The notes beneath the pieces were generated by a model. That model made no database searches. It was not told where the DNA came from and was given only the letters and a program-made list of their open reading frames with translations. A program made the position numbers and the translations under genes. From positions 1 to 33,060 of the forward strand of contig JAAFJA010000025.1 in the NCBI GenBank assembly GCA_013298765.1: a stretch of DNA of 33,060 bases. Direction: 5' to 3'. Positions 8,218-17,062 of this stretch are shown piece after piece (within the stretch, counting starts at the first letter, position 1; each line of letters begins with the position of its first letter). The stretch is from Betaproteobacteria bacterium. GTDB lineage: Bacteria; Pseudomonadota; Gammaproteobacteria; Burkholderiales; Casimicrobiaceae.

Positions 8218-10470
8218 CTAGTTGTAGAGCACGTTAGGCAGCCAGAGACCGATTTGCGGGAAGATATAGAGGAGCGCGAGCGCAACCACTTGAATCAGCA
8301 TGAACGGAACCATGCCCGCAAAGATTTGATTCAGCGTGACGCTCGGTGGTGCAACCCCCTTCAGGTAGAACGCCGCCATCGCAACGGGCGGAGACAAGAA
8401 CGCGGTTTGCAGATTGAGCGCCACGAGCAGCCCGAAGAAGAGCGGATCAATGTTGAACTGGGCAAGCAGTGGAATAAAGATCGGCATGAAGATCACGATG
8501 ATCTCTGTCCACTCAAGCGGCCAACCGAGCACAAAAATAATGAACTGCGACAGGATGAGGAACTGCGTTGGCGTGAGTCCGAGCGAAAGCACCCAAGTTT
8601 CGATGATTTCCTGCCCGCCAAGAAGTGCAAAGGCCGCAGAGAAAATCGATGAGCCCACGAACAACCAGCACACCATCGCCGAGGTCTTCGCGGTGAGAAA
8701 TACCGATTCGGAAAGCACGCCCTGGAGCTTTACCTGAGCGGTGGCAATCGCGCACCAAACGACGAACGCTGTCATTGAGAGCCAGCCGAGCCACAAGGGA
8801 ACAGGGCTCGTGATCCACTCAGATTGCAGCAGCACAAACCAAACAATTGCAGCGAATATGAGCACCCACAGCGGCAACCAGAGGCGAAGGATTTTTCGTC
8901 GCTCATCGCTCGGTTTCGCCGCCGCAAGATAAAACGAAGCGAGGATGAAGCCGCCAATTGAGCCGACCGCTGCAGCCTCGGTAGGTGTTGCCAGGCCAAA
9001 CACGATGGTTCCGAGCACGGCAAGAATCAGGAACGCTAGCGGGAAGAAGGATGCAAGAAGCATCTTGAAGATTTCGAAGCGTTGCCAGTTCAGCGTGGCG
9101 TAGAAGAACGCGAGAAGGATGCTCATCGCGCCCAAGGTCCACCAGAACCATTTCGGCGTGTCTAGCTTGGCTGGCTTTGCCTTCGCGCCCGGCTCGGCGA
9201 CCGCCGCGGTCGGCGGCTCTTTCACGCCATCCGTCGCGGCGGGCGAGGATGTACTCGCGCTTGCACCCGGCGGCTCTTTGAGATCCCCGCTTGCTTGTGC
9301 CGCCTGCGCGCCTGGGGGCTCTTTGACACCATCCGCAGACGGCGGCTCTTTCAGCTCACCATTTGCCGGGGGCTCCTTGATTTCGTTAAGCGCAGCAGGT
9401 GGCTCCTTTAGATCGCCTGAATTACTTCCTGGCGGTTCTTGCACGCCACTCGTAGTGGATGCGCTTGATCCCATCTCCACGAGACCGCTCGTATTGGCGG
9501 CGATCTCGCCCGTGGTGACCGCGCGGTGCACCAGCAGCAAGAGCGCAGCAATCGCGATTGCCGGCAATAATGCAACCAAAGTTTGCTTTGCTACCGCGCG
9601 TGACGGAAGCCCAAGACGTGCCTCTGTTCCCAACGCCTTAAAAAGCGCTGGAAGCGTGCGTTGCTTACCCTGACTTGAGAGCGCTGCGGCCACAGGCGTG
9701 AGTGGCACGATTCGATCTTGTGGCGCAAGCGGTGGCGCAAGCTTGGGATTGAGTTTCGCGCGCACGATCACATAGATGATGTAGAGCGTTGCCAGCATGA
9801 GCCCAGGAAAGAATGCGCCCGCATACAGCTTCACGACCGAGACCCCAGCCGTTGCGCCGTAAACGATCAACATCACCGACGGCGGAATCAATATCCCAAG
9901 ACAACCGCCTGCGGTAATCGCGCCCGCTGCCAAACGAATGTCATACCCAGCGCGGAGCATTGCGGGTAACGCAAGTAAACCCATGAGCGTTACCACCGCA
10001 CCAACGATTCCAGTGGCGGTTGCAAAAATCGCGCAGGTCACGAGCGTTGCCACAGCGAGTGAGCCCGGTACTCGCGCGAGCGAAAGGTGTAGCGATTTGA
10101 AGAGCTTCTCGATCAGGTTCGCACGTTCAACCAAATAGCCCATGAATACGAAGAGCGGAATCGAGATCAACACGTCGTTGGTCATCACGCCGTAGGTGCG
10201 CTGAACCATGAGATCCAGCGTGTGGCTCGCGGCCGTCTTCACGTCGCCGCCCTTGGCTGCGTAATACGAGATGAAGGCGAAGATCACGCCCATGCCCATG
10301 AGCGTAAAGGCCGTGGGGAAGCCGAGCATGATTGCAACGACAACCAGCGCCAACATCATCAAGCCGTAATGTCCGAGCGACATTGACGCCCACGGCATGA
10401 GCACAAGCGTTGGCGTGGCGATCAACGCCATGATGATCAAACCAAACCAAAGTTCCTTTTTGATCTTCAT
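8218..10470 (-). CDS. dctM: TRAP transporter large permease (DctM type) with KEPP-repeat insertion
   Basis: This is a 750-residue inner-membrane permease that moves substrate by sodium symport together with DctQ and the periplasmic receptor. The first 240 or so residues and the last 300 are strongly hydrophobic and match DctM, with conserved stretches such as AAGAITAGGCLGILIPPS near the middle and FGLATPTEAAAVG later. The protein is far longer than the usual 430 or so residues. Between the halves lies a hydrophilic insertion at about residues 335-430 with one QEPP and six KEPP units. The start MKIKKELWFG lies one base after the dctQ stop, so the two are translationally linked. The hydrophilic segment is probably a loop; its side of the membrane and its role are unknown. 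Confidence 0.9.
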   Translation of the reverse strand: MKIKKELWFGLIIMALIATPTLVLMPWASMSLGHYGLMMLALVVVAIMLGFPTAFTLMGMGVIFAFISYYAAKGGDVKTAASHTLDLMVQRTYGVMTNDVLISIPLFVFMGYLVERANLIEKLFKSLHLSLARVPGSLAVATLVTCAIFATATGIVGAVVTLMGLLALPAMLRAGYDIRLAAGAITAGGCLGILIPPSVMLIVYGATAGVSVVKLYAGAFFPGLMLATLYIIYVIVRAKLNPKLAPPLAPQDRIVPLTPVAAALSSQGKQRTLPALFKALGTEARLGLPSRAVAKQTLVALLPAIAIAALLLLVHRAVTTGEIAANTSGLVEMGSSASTTSGVQEPPGSNSGDLKEPPAALNEIKEPPANGELKEPPSADGVKEPPGAQAAQASGDLKEPPGASASTSSPAATDGVKEPPTAAVAEPGAKAKPAKLDTPKWFWWTLGAMSILLAFFYATLNWQRFEIFKMLLASFFPLAFLILAVLGTIVFGLATPTEAAAVGSIGGFILASFYLAAAKPSDERRKILRLWLPLWVLIFAAIVWFVLLQSEWITSPVPLWLGWLSMTAFVVWCAIATAQVKLQGVLSESVFLTAKTSAMVCWLFVGSSIFSAAFALLGGQEIIETWVLSLGLTPTQFLILSQFIIFVLGWPLEWTEIIVIFMPIFIPLLAQFNIDPLFFGLLVALNLQTAFLSPPVAMAAFYLKGVAPPSVTLNQIFAGMVPFMLIQVVALALLYIFPQIGLWLPNVLYN

Positions 10471-10471
10471 G

Positions 10472-11083
10472 TTACGCCCCAACTTTCTTGGCCGACGTGG
10501 GCGCATCCGGCATGTCTTCGGCGTGAACCATTGCCTTTAACTTGTCGATATCGACTTCTTCTACATCCTGTTCGCGCGACGGCCATTCCCCCGTTTTGAG
10601 ACAGATGAGGCAGCGAATGATTTCGACGATGCCTTGCAAAAGAAGCAGCGCGCCAGCAATCGGAATGACTGCCTTAAACGGATAGATCGGAGGCCCGTCA
10701 GCCGCAATTGAGGATCGCTCGCCTTGCGCGTAGGAGACTTGAAAGAAATCCCAACCCGCATAAACCAGGGCGACAACGCCGCCCACGAAAAAAAGCAAGT
10801 AGAGAATCAAATCAAAGAAAGCCTGCGTACGCGGTTCGAAGAAACCGTAGAGCACATCGCCGCGAACGTGGCCGTTCTTTGACAACGTGTACGCCCCGGC
10901 CATCATGAAAAGCAAGCCGTAGAGCATATTGCTCGCGTCCATCACCCAAGGATGCGGGTTAGAGAGCAAGTAGCGGTTAAACACCTCCCAGCCAATGAGC
11001 AGTGTGAGCCCCACAATGGCCCACGCACAAAGCTGGCCTAGGCGAGTGGATAAACGATCAACTGCGAGCAACAGTTTCTGCAT
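10472..11083 (-). CDS. dctQ: TRAP transporter small permease (DctQ type)
   Basis: This is a 203-residue membrane protein with four hydrophobic helices, beginning LGQLCAWAIVGLTLLIGWEV and followed by the DctQ-like RYLLSNPHPWVMDASN segment. It pairs with the large permease in TRAP transporters. The C-terminal 40 residues are charged and cytoplasmic in character. The gene ends one base before the dctM start. It is separated from the upstream receptor gene by 180 bases that include a terminator-like hairpin. Ribosome binding before the ATG at 11083 looks weak. Confidence 0.9.
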   Translation of the reverse strand: MQKLLLAVDRLSTRLGQLCAWAIVGLTLLIGWEVFNRYLLSNPHPWVMDASNMLYGLLFMMAGAYTLSKNGHVRGDVLYGFFEPRTQAFFDLILYLLFFVGGVVALVYAGWDFFQVSYAQGERSSIAADGPPIYPFKAVIPIAGALLLLQGIVEIIRCLICLKTGEWPSREQDVEEVDIDKLKAMVHAEDMPDAPTSAKKVGA

Positions 11084-11207
11084 GATGGAATCGCGTACAA
11101 GGGTGAATTCGGGCCGCGCGCCGCCTGCAATCGAAAACTAACTTTGTACGTCAAAGCTTGATGCAATTGGGGCTAGAGCGGAATCGAACAATATATCGAA
11201 AAATACT

Positions 11208-11243
11208 AGAAACAGAAAAAGCGCCCATTTAAACCGGGCGCTT
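11208..11243 (-). terminator. Terminator-like hairpin between the receptor and permease genes
   Basis: A perfect 8-bp stem, AAGCGCCC (11219-11226) with GGGCGCTT (11236-11243), has a nine-base loop. On the minus strand it is followed by a T-rich run (TTTTTCTGTTTCT). It lies just after the receptor stop codon and before dctQ. The form is that of an intrinsic terminator, and here it may act as an attenuator that keeps receptor mRNA above permease mRNA. That role is inferred. Confidence 0.75.
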
Positions 11244-11263
11244 AGTCAGATGGTTATCGGAAG

Positions 11264-12376
11264 TTACGTACGACGTGTAGCGTGACGGAAAGCCATCTTG
11301 TGATCTACCAGCGTATCGTTCTGCCAACGGCAAGCGCGCTCCGCAAACCGCTGCATCGATTCGAGCACCTTTTTGAACTGCGCATTTTCTGCCGCTTTCT
11401 TCTTGGTGACCTCGTCCCAAGCGCGAAGCTGAGCCTGGAGGATTGCATCCGGTGTTTTGTAGAACTTAACGCCCGCTTTTTGCAGCTCTTGATAGTCGTT
11501 CGAATAGCGATCAATCGCCTTCCAGCTCATATCAGCAGATGCCGCAGCAACGGCGCTGTTGATCACTGCTTTGAGTTCAGTCGGCAGCGCGTTGTACTTC
11601 GTTTTGTTGAAAAGAATCTCAAACTGCTCGGAGCACTGATGGAAAGATTGCAGCATGCAAACTTTCGATACATCTGGGAAGCCGAGCAGGCGATCCGACG
11701 ACGCATTGTTGAACTCAGCGGCGTCGAGCAAGCCGCGATCCATGGCCGCAACAATTTCGCCGCCTGGCAGCGCGTTAACAGCCGCACCCAGCGCCGTGAA
11801 GATATCGATGGAGAGACCCACCGTGCGGTATTTGAGTCCTTTGAAATCTTCAACCTTTGTAATCGGCTTCTTAAACCAGCCGAGCGGTTGCGTTGGCATC
11901 GGGCCGTAAAGGAATGACTGAACATCGAGGTTCAAGCCCTTGTAAATCTCATCGAGTAGCGCCTTGCCGCCGCCGTATTCGTGCCATGCGAGCACCATGT
12001 TCGGATCCATACCGAACGCAGGCCCCGAGCCCCAAAGCGCCATCGCCGAATTTTTGCCGTACCAGTACGCCACCACGCCATGACCGCCGTCGAGCGTGCC
12101 TTTCGATACCGCATCAATCAGATCGAATGCTTTTACGACTGCGCCAGCGGGCAACACTTCGATTCTCAAGCGACCGCCTGACATGTCATTCACGCGCTTC
12201 GCGAAATCGTTCGCGTATTCGTGGAAGATGTCTTTCGCGGGCCACGTAGATTGCCAACGGAAGCTGATTGGCGATTGCGCAACGCTCACCATCGGCGCAG
12301 CACCCACGACCGCTCCGCCAGCGATTGTCGCGGCTTTCAAGAATTTTCGACGTGTTTCAACAGTTTGCTCTGACAT
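11264..12376 (-). CDS. dctP: TRAP transporter periplasmic receptor, TakP-like
   Basis: This is a 370-residue solute-binding protein. The N-terminus ETRRKFLKAATIAGG has the twin-arginine motif, followed by a hydrophobic stretch ending near VSVAQ, so export by Tat is likely. The sequence resembles the TakP branch (alpha-keto acid and related organic acid receptors), with FLYGPMPTQPLGWFKKPI, GLKYRTVGLSIDIF, ALPGGEIVAAMDRG and AAEFNNASSD segments typical of it. A clear ribosome binding site, GAGGAGA, lies seven bases before the ATG. It is the first gene of the transporter unit and reads divergently from the ZIP gene. The ligand is not certain; a monocarboxylic or keto acid is the best family-based guess. 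Confidence 0.92.
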   Translation of the reverse strand: MSEQTVETRRKFLKAATIAGGAVVGAAPMVSVAQSPISFRWQSTWPAKDIFHEYANDFAKRVNDMSGGRLRIEVLPAGAVVKAFDLIDAVSKGTLDGGHGVVAYWYGKNSAMALWGSGPAFGMDPNMVLAWHEYGGGKALLDEIYKGLNLDVQSFLYGPMPTQPLGWFKKPITKVEDFKGLKYRTVGLSIDIFTALGAAVNALPGGEIVAAMDRGLLDAAEFNNASSDRLLGFPDVSKVCMLQSFHQCSEQFEILFNKTKYNALPTELKAVINSAVAAASADMSWKAIDRYSNDYQELQKAGVKFYKTPDAILQAQLRAWDEVTKKKAAENAQFKKVLESMQRFAERACRWQNDTLVDHKMAFRHATRRT

Positions 12377-12812
12377 GAACTATCTCCTCGCTTTTTGTGG
12401 TGGGCTGTAGCGCCCCAAGATCCCGACTTCGCGGCGATGTTTTAATCGCCGCCGAAAACGCGAATACCTTCCTATTGTGGTGCGATGCCTTGTGACGCGC
12501 CTTCGGACTTACCCGCGCGACGGTCCAAGATAGGCGAGCCTAGTTCCGAAAACCAACATGCTGAAACACCTCGACACTCCGTAGAGATCTCGCGCCCGGA
12601 TGCGAGCAGCAACTCATCAAACAAGGGGGCAACGTAAAATTAGGGTTTACGGTTGTGATTCGGTCGCACGCTCACTATTTCATGCGGATACGGCAGGCGC
12701 TGCACTGTCGTGCTGGCTTGAGATTTGTCCGGAAGGCGGCCGGCGGGTTATCTCCCGCCCGGTTTCCGCTCATCACAAGACATCCCATCGACGCACCGCG
12801 AATATCTCCTCT
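12377..12812. promoter_or_regulatory. Divergent intergenic region between the TRAP and ZIP genes
   Basis: The 436 bases hold no convincing gene and must carry promoters in both directions. An open frame in phase with the ZIP gene extends up to 12600 but has no ZIP-like residues. Apart from the receptor ribosome binding site (GAGGAGA), no specific site could be assigned. Confidence 0.4.
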
Positions 12813-13652
12813 ATGACGCTTGTTTATATCGTTGTCGCCACCGTCGCTGGTGGCCTCGCTTCTTGTCTCATCGCTGCGGTCGCGCTTGCGGCCAAACTGC
12901 AATCCATCGAGCGCTGGGTGGCGTTCGCGGTAGGCGCGATGCTGACGGTCGTATTTCTCGATATCCTGCCGCATGCTTTGTCGGATGGTGTCGTACCGTC
13001 GTCTCTCATGGTGTGGGTGTTGGGCGGCATTCTGTTTTTCTTTTTCCTCGAAAAGCTCGTCATTTGGCGTCACTCACACGGCGATCTCACCCCGCCCCCC
13101 GCCGATGGCAGCGCCGCAGCCGATCCCAATCACCCCCACCATCACCACCATCATCATCACTCCCACGGCCACGCCCACAGCCACGGTGTAGGCCGCACCG
13201 GGCTCATGGTGTTGATTGGGGATTCGCTGCATAACGCAACCGATGGCGTGGTGATCGCGGCTGCGTTCATGGCGGACTTCAAGCTTGGCGTGGTCACGTC
13301 GCTTGCTGTAATCGCGCACGAAATTCCGCAAGAGGTGAGCGATTTCTTCGTGCTGCTGCACGCAGGCTATTCCAAGAAAAAAGCCTTTGTTTACAACATG
13401 ATTTCCAGTCTCGCGATGGTGGTGGGCGGCGTCGTTGCCTATTTCGCGCTCGATCAAGCGCAGGCCTACGTGACCCCGGTTCTTGCTTTCGCCGCCTCAT
13501 CCATGCTCTACGTTGCAGTGGCCGATCTCATCCCAACGCTACACCGCAAGTTTTCAATCAAGGACACCTTGCAGCAAATGTTCATGATCGGTCTGGGTGT
13601 GCTCACCGTCGTTTTCATGCATTCCTTCCTGCATGGCGGACACGCGCACTAA
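12813..13652 (+). CDS. ZIP family divalent metal transporter
   Basis: This is a 279-residue inner-membrane protein of the ZIP (SLC39) family, which imports zinc or related divalent metals. Seven to eight hydrophobic helices are visible. The metal-site motifs are LIGDSLHNATDG (His140, Asn141, Asp144) and AHEIPQEVSDF (His169, Glu170, Glu174), the two signatures of helices IV and V. A histidine-rich loop of about 20 residues starting near residue 106 (HPHHHHHHHHSHGHAHSHG) is the usual metal-sensing or metal-gathering loop of the family. The start MTLVYIVVATVAGG gives the expected length. The gene is followed by a cluster of palindromic repeats. Confidence 0.92.
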   Translation: MTLVYIVVATVAGGLASCLIAAVALAAKLQSIERWVAFAVGAMLTVVFLDILPHALSDGVVPSSLMVWVLGGILFFFFLEKLVIWRHSHGDLTPPPADGSAAADPNHPHHHHHHHHSHGHAHSHGVGRTGLMVLIGDSLHNATDGVVIAAAFMADFKLGVVTSLAVIAHEIPQEVSDFFVLLHAGYSKKKAFVYNMISSLAMVVGGVVAYFALDQAQAYVTPVLAFAASSMLYVAVADLIPTLHRKFSIKDTLQQMFMIGLGVLTVVFMHSFLHGGHAH

Positions 13653-13718
13653 GTCAGAAGCGCGACCGGCAGCGAGGATCAGCGCTTTTGGCTCCTAGCG
13701 CTGTGGGCGACCTCAGGT

Positions 13719-13957
13719 TGTAGGCGACGGCTTGGCGTCGCTTCCTGCCACGGAAGAGCGCGGTTGTAGGCGACGACTTGGCGTCGCTTCGTCGAATCGA
13801 GCGGAAGGCCACCTAAGCGCGGCCAAGTCCGCGCCTACAGGGGTTCGGAATGTAGGCGACGACTTGGCGTCGCAATCAGGGTGGTAGGCGACGACTTGGC
13901 GTCGCTTGATCGAATGAAGCGGACGGCCACCCAAGCGCGGCCAAGTCCGCGCCTACA
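13719..13957. repeat. Cluster of six palindromic extragenic repeats
   Basis: Six units of about 25 bases share the frame TGTAGG, a stem arm, an ACTTGG-type loop, the other stem arm, and CTT. Four are in plus orientation with the stem GCGACG/CGTCGC (13719-13742, 13764-13789, 13851-13873, 13883-13907). Two are inverted with the stem GCGCGG/CCGCGC (13815-13839, 13933-13957). A plus unit followed by an inverted unit recurs as a pair, as in bacterial REP/BIME elements. The 390-base gap between the ZIP gene and the next gene is largely made of these units. Confidence 0.88.
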
Positions 13958-14043
13958 AATCGCGCCGCACGGCCACCGCCGCACCTACAATCCGAACGGT
14001 TGCAAAACGAATAACGCTGCCAACGCGGCCAGAGGGGTGTCCT

Positions 14044-16779
14044 GTGAGATTGGGTCGTTTCATCCTGTGCGCGCTCGCCACCGCCGCGCTCTTGTGCTCA
14101 GAACTCGCGCTGGCTGCGACAAAAACGTGGATCGGTCCCTTCTCGGGCGGCAGCTGGTCAACCGGCGGCAACTGGAGCCCCTTTGGCTCGCCCTCAACGG
14201 GGGACACCGTGGTGTTCAATTCCCCCGTCACGTCAACCGCAGATCTATCGTCGTCCGTCACGCTCGCCAGCATCGAATTTGGCCCCAACTCCGGCGGCTC
14301 AACCATTTCCGGGACGGTTCGCATCAAGGCCAATTTGGCCGGTGCCACGCAACACAACATCGACGACAAAGCCACCGGCGGCACCAACACAATCACCGCC
14401 AACATCATTTTGAGCGGCGGTCGCTCCTGGTTCACCTCGCGCACAGGGGGCCACACGCTCGAACTGCGTGGCACGATCAGCGGCACGAGCGCAGACCCGG
14501 AAAACGGCATCCGCATCTACGGGCCTGGCATCGTGAAGTTCAACCATAACGTCAACAACACCTACGCGGGCACGACCACGGTCAACTCAGCCGATAGCAA
14601 CGGCGGCAATGGGCTCTTGCAGCTGGCTGGGAATGCGACTTCCGTCATACCGGGCGCATTCATCGTTGGCACAAGCACGGCGGCCAGCAGCGCCGCCGAT
14701 CGGCCTCAGGCGCAGTGGCTCATCAGCCAAGTCCTTGCTGACACCAGCAGCGTTACCGTCGGGCCCGATGGCTTGCTCGCGCTGAATGGGAGCGTTGAAA
14801 CCATCGCGCAACTCACCGGCACGGGTACAGTGACCAGCATCAGCACCTTGAGCACCTTGACGGTTGGGGATACGGGCAATTTCACCTGGGGCGGTGTGAT
14901 TTCCGGCGCGGGTAACGTCAATAAAGTCGGCACCGGAACGATGACTTACGCCGCCGCCAACACCTACACCGGCCTTACCACCGTCAGCAACGGCACGTTG
15001 GTGCTAAACGCGGGCGACACTATCCAAGCCATCCAAGGCCCGCTCACCATTGGCGACGGTATCGGCGCGGCGAATACGGCCATAGTACAGATCGCAAATT
15101 GGTTTCAAATCGAGAGTACCTCCCTGCCGCTCACCATCAATTCCGACGGCAAATTGGAGAACGGTTTGTTTCGTGATGATTTAGGTGCGGTCACTCTCAA
15201 CGGCGGCAACATCGTTTTGGGTGCGCAGTACCTGCGCGTACGCGGTGGCTTGACCATGAACGGCGGCACTATCACCGCCACGGGCGGCGGCGAGTTGTGG
15301 ATGGCATCCAATGTGGTCGCGACGTCCACCGCGCCGTTCGGCGCTGCGTCCATCAACGCGACCGTTGCTCCCCAAATATCCTCCATAGCATTTACCGTCA
15401 ACAGCGGCAGCACGCAGCCAGAATTGACCATCAACGGCGCGGTGATCCTCAGGAGCCCCCCCTCCCTTAACCTCGTCAAAACCGGCTCCGGCACACTGCG
15501 CCTGGCGGGCACTACCGCCAACACCTACGGCGGCAGCACCACTATCGAGCAAGGCGTTTTGGAACTCGCCAAACCCGACAACGTGGCCGCCATCAGCGGC
15601 CCCATCGTGATTGGTAACAACACCGATCCCGCGGGCTCGGCCACGCTCAGAAACCTTGCGAGTAACCAACTGACTACTGGTTCCGCGATGCTGATCAATG
15701 CGTCCGGTCAATACGATTTGAACGGTTCAGTCGGCGTCCAGAGGGTTGATCAGGTCAGCGGCCTATCGGGTTCGGGCTCGGTGGTATTGCCTAACCGTTC
15801 AACGCTGCAAATCTCCAGCCAAGGCGGAACGAGCACCTTCCACGGGTTGATCTCAAGCCCGAATGGGGAGACCACCGCGACCAATATCGATAAGCGCGAG
15901 GCTGGCACGCAGGTGTTTACCGCGAACAACACCTACGCCGGCGTGACCCGTGTAAGCGGCGGGACGCTCGTCATCAACGGGCAGCAAGCCGGCGCCGTGA
16001 GCGTGGCTTCCGCCGCGCTGTCCGGATCGGGTCGGGTCGGCGCGGTGGCCCTACCCACCGGTGCCGTGCTGGAGCCCGGCGCGCCCGGCATGGGCGGCAC
16101 GCTTTCTACAGGCCCAGTCAACCTCGACGCCGCATTCGCCAGACTGAGTATCAACCTAATCTCCTCCACCGTCTTTGGAAAGCTCAACGTCACCGGCACC
16201 GTCACACTCGCCGATAACCGGCTCTCACTGCTACCCGCCCCCGGATTCGTAGCCCCCGTAGGAACCATATTTGAAATCGTCACCAACGACGGCGCAGACC
16301 CCGTAGTCGGCACCTTCGGGGGCCTGCCGCAAGGGGCCACTGTCAGCGCCGGATCGACCCGATTCACGCTTTCCTACACCGGCGGCAGCGGTAACGACAT
16401 CACCCTGACGGTCAACAAAAACACGCTCGACATTGACGGCGATGGCAAGTATCTGGCGGAAACCGATGGGCTCCTGATCAGGCGTTTTATCCAGAACCTG
16501 GCTGGCCCCGCCCTCACAGCCAACGCCGTCGCGTATGGCGCAACGCGCACCACGGACGCAGACATACTTGCCTATCTGCAAAGCCTCGGCGCCGCGCTTG
16601 ACGTGAACAACAGCGCAGGCGCCGCCGTCGACGCAACCGATGCGCTATTCATTAATCGATGGATGCTCGGGTTCAGAGGTGAAAGCCTAGTCAGCGGCAC
16701 CACCACGCCGCCCAACTTCGGCGACCGCAGTGCATACATCACCAGCACCGAACTCACGCTGAGCACCCGCATGCCGTAG
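14044..16779 (+). CDS. Secreted beta-strand-repeat (PATR) surface protein A with dockerin-like C-terminus
   Basis: This is a 911-residue protein starting at a GTG, with a signal peptide (LGRFILCALATAALLCSELA, cleavage after LALA). The body is Gly/Thr/Asn-rich beta-helix sequence with at least four autotransporter-associated beta-strand repeats, such as NTYTGLTTVSNGTLVLNAG, GSGTLRLAGTTANTYGGST and NTYAGVTRVSGGTLVING. There is no C-terminal beta-barrel. The last 110 residues instead carry LDIDGDGKYLAETDGLLIRR and a second half with ALFINRWMLGF, a dockerin-like calcium-loop module. A tandem paralogue follows at 17063. Function is unknown; a surface or extracellular structural or adhesive role is inferred from the repeats. 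The secretion route beyond the inner membrane is unclear. Confidence 0.85.
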   Translation: MRLGRFILCALATAALLCSELALAATKTWIGPFSGGSWSTGGNWSPFGSPSTGDTVVFNSPVTSTADLSSSVTLASIEFGPNSGGSTISGTVRIKANLAGATQHNIDDKATGGTNTITANIILSGGRSWFTSRTGGHTLELRGTISGTSADPENGIRIYGPGIVKFNHNVNNTYAGTTTVNSADSNGGNGLLQLAGNATSVIPGAFIVGTSTAASSAADRPQAQWLISQVLADTSSVTVGPDGLLALNGSVETIAQLTGTGTVTSISTLSTLTVGDTGNFTWGGVISGAGNVNKVGTGTMTYAAANTYTGLTTVSNGTLVLNAGDTIQAIQGPLTIGDGIGAANTAIVQIANWFQIESTSLPLTINSDGKLENGLFRDDLGAVTLNGGNIVLGAQYLRVRGGLTMNGGTITATGGGELWMASNVVATSTAPFGAASINATVAPQISSIAFTVNSGSTQPELTINGAVILRSPPSLNLVKTGSGTLRLAGTTANTYGGSTTIEQGVLELAKPDNVAAISGPIVIGNNTDPAGSATLRNLASNQLTTGSAMLINASGQYDLNGSVGVQRVDQVSGLSGSGSVVLPNRSTLQISSQGGTSTFHGLISSPNGETTATNIDKREAGTQVFTANNTYAGVTRVSGGTLVINGQQAGAVSVASAALSGSGRVGAVALPTGAVLEPGAPGMGGTLSTGPVNLDAAFARLSINLISSTVFGKLNVTGTVTLADNRLSLLPAPGFVAPVGTIFEIVTNDGADPVVGTFGGLPQGATVSAGSTRFTLSYTGGSGNDITLTVNKNTLDIDGDGKYLAETDGLLIRRFIQNLAGPALTANAVAYGATRTTDADILAYLQSLGAALDVNNSAGAAVDATDALFINRWMLGFRGESLVSGTTTPPNFGDRSAYITSTELTLSTRMP

Positions 16780-16793
16780 AGGCAGGGCTCGAG

Positions 16794-16901
16794 TTGTAGG
16801 CGACGACTTGCCGTCGCTTGGTCACACGAAAAGAAACCGGCCACAAGCGCGGCCAAGTCCGCGCCTACATTTTGCGGCGTGAGCGCCGACTTGGCGTCGC
16901 T
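16794..16901. repeat. Palindromic repeat pair plus a divergent third unit
   Basis: This is the same family as at 13719-13957. A plus unit (16794-16819, with one stem mismatch, CCGTCGC) is followed by an inverted unit (16845-16869) and a divergent plus unit (about 16876-16901, GAGCGCCGACTTGGCGTCGC). It lies 14 bases after the stop of surface protein A. The rest of the gap to 17062 shows nothing recognisable. Confidence 0.82.
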
Positions 16902-17062
16902 CGAATGCTTCGGCCATCAATTAACCGGCTCTATCGCCGCGAATCCCAATAAACTACGATTGACGCAAATCGGTCATCCCGATTTAGCGCAATATCCACG
17001 CAAGACGAATCGTCCGGCGCGACGCATAAGAAAAGTCGACGGCTTAAATTGAGGGGTAGCGA

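Noticed and set aside
13711-13960. Closely spaced repeats resembling a small CRISPR array
   Set aside because: The units alternate in orientation, have irregular spacing and two stem types, the intervening sequences are related to each other, and no cas gene is present. They fit REP/BIME elements.
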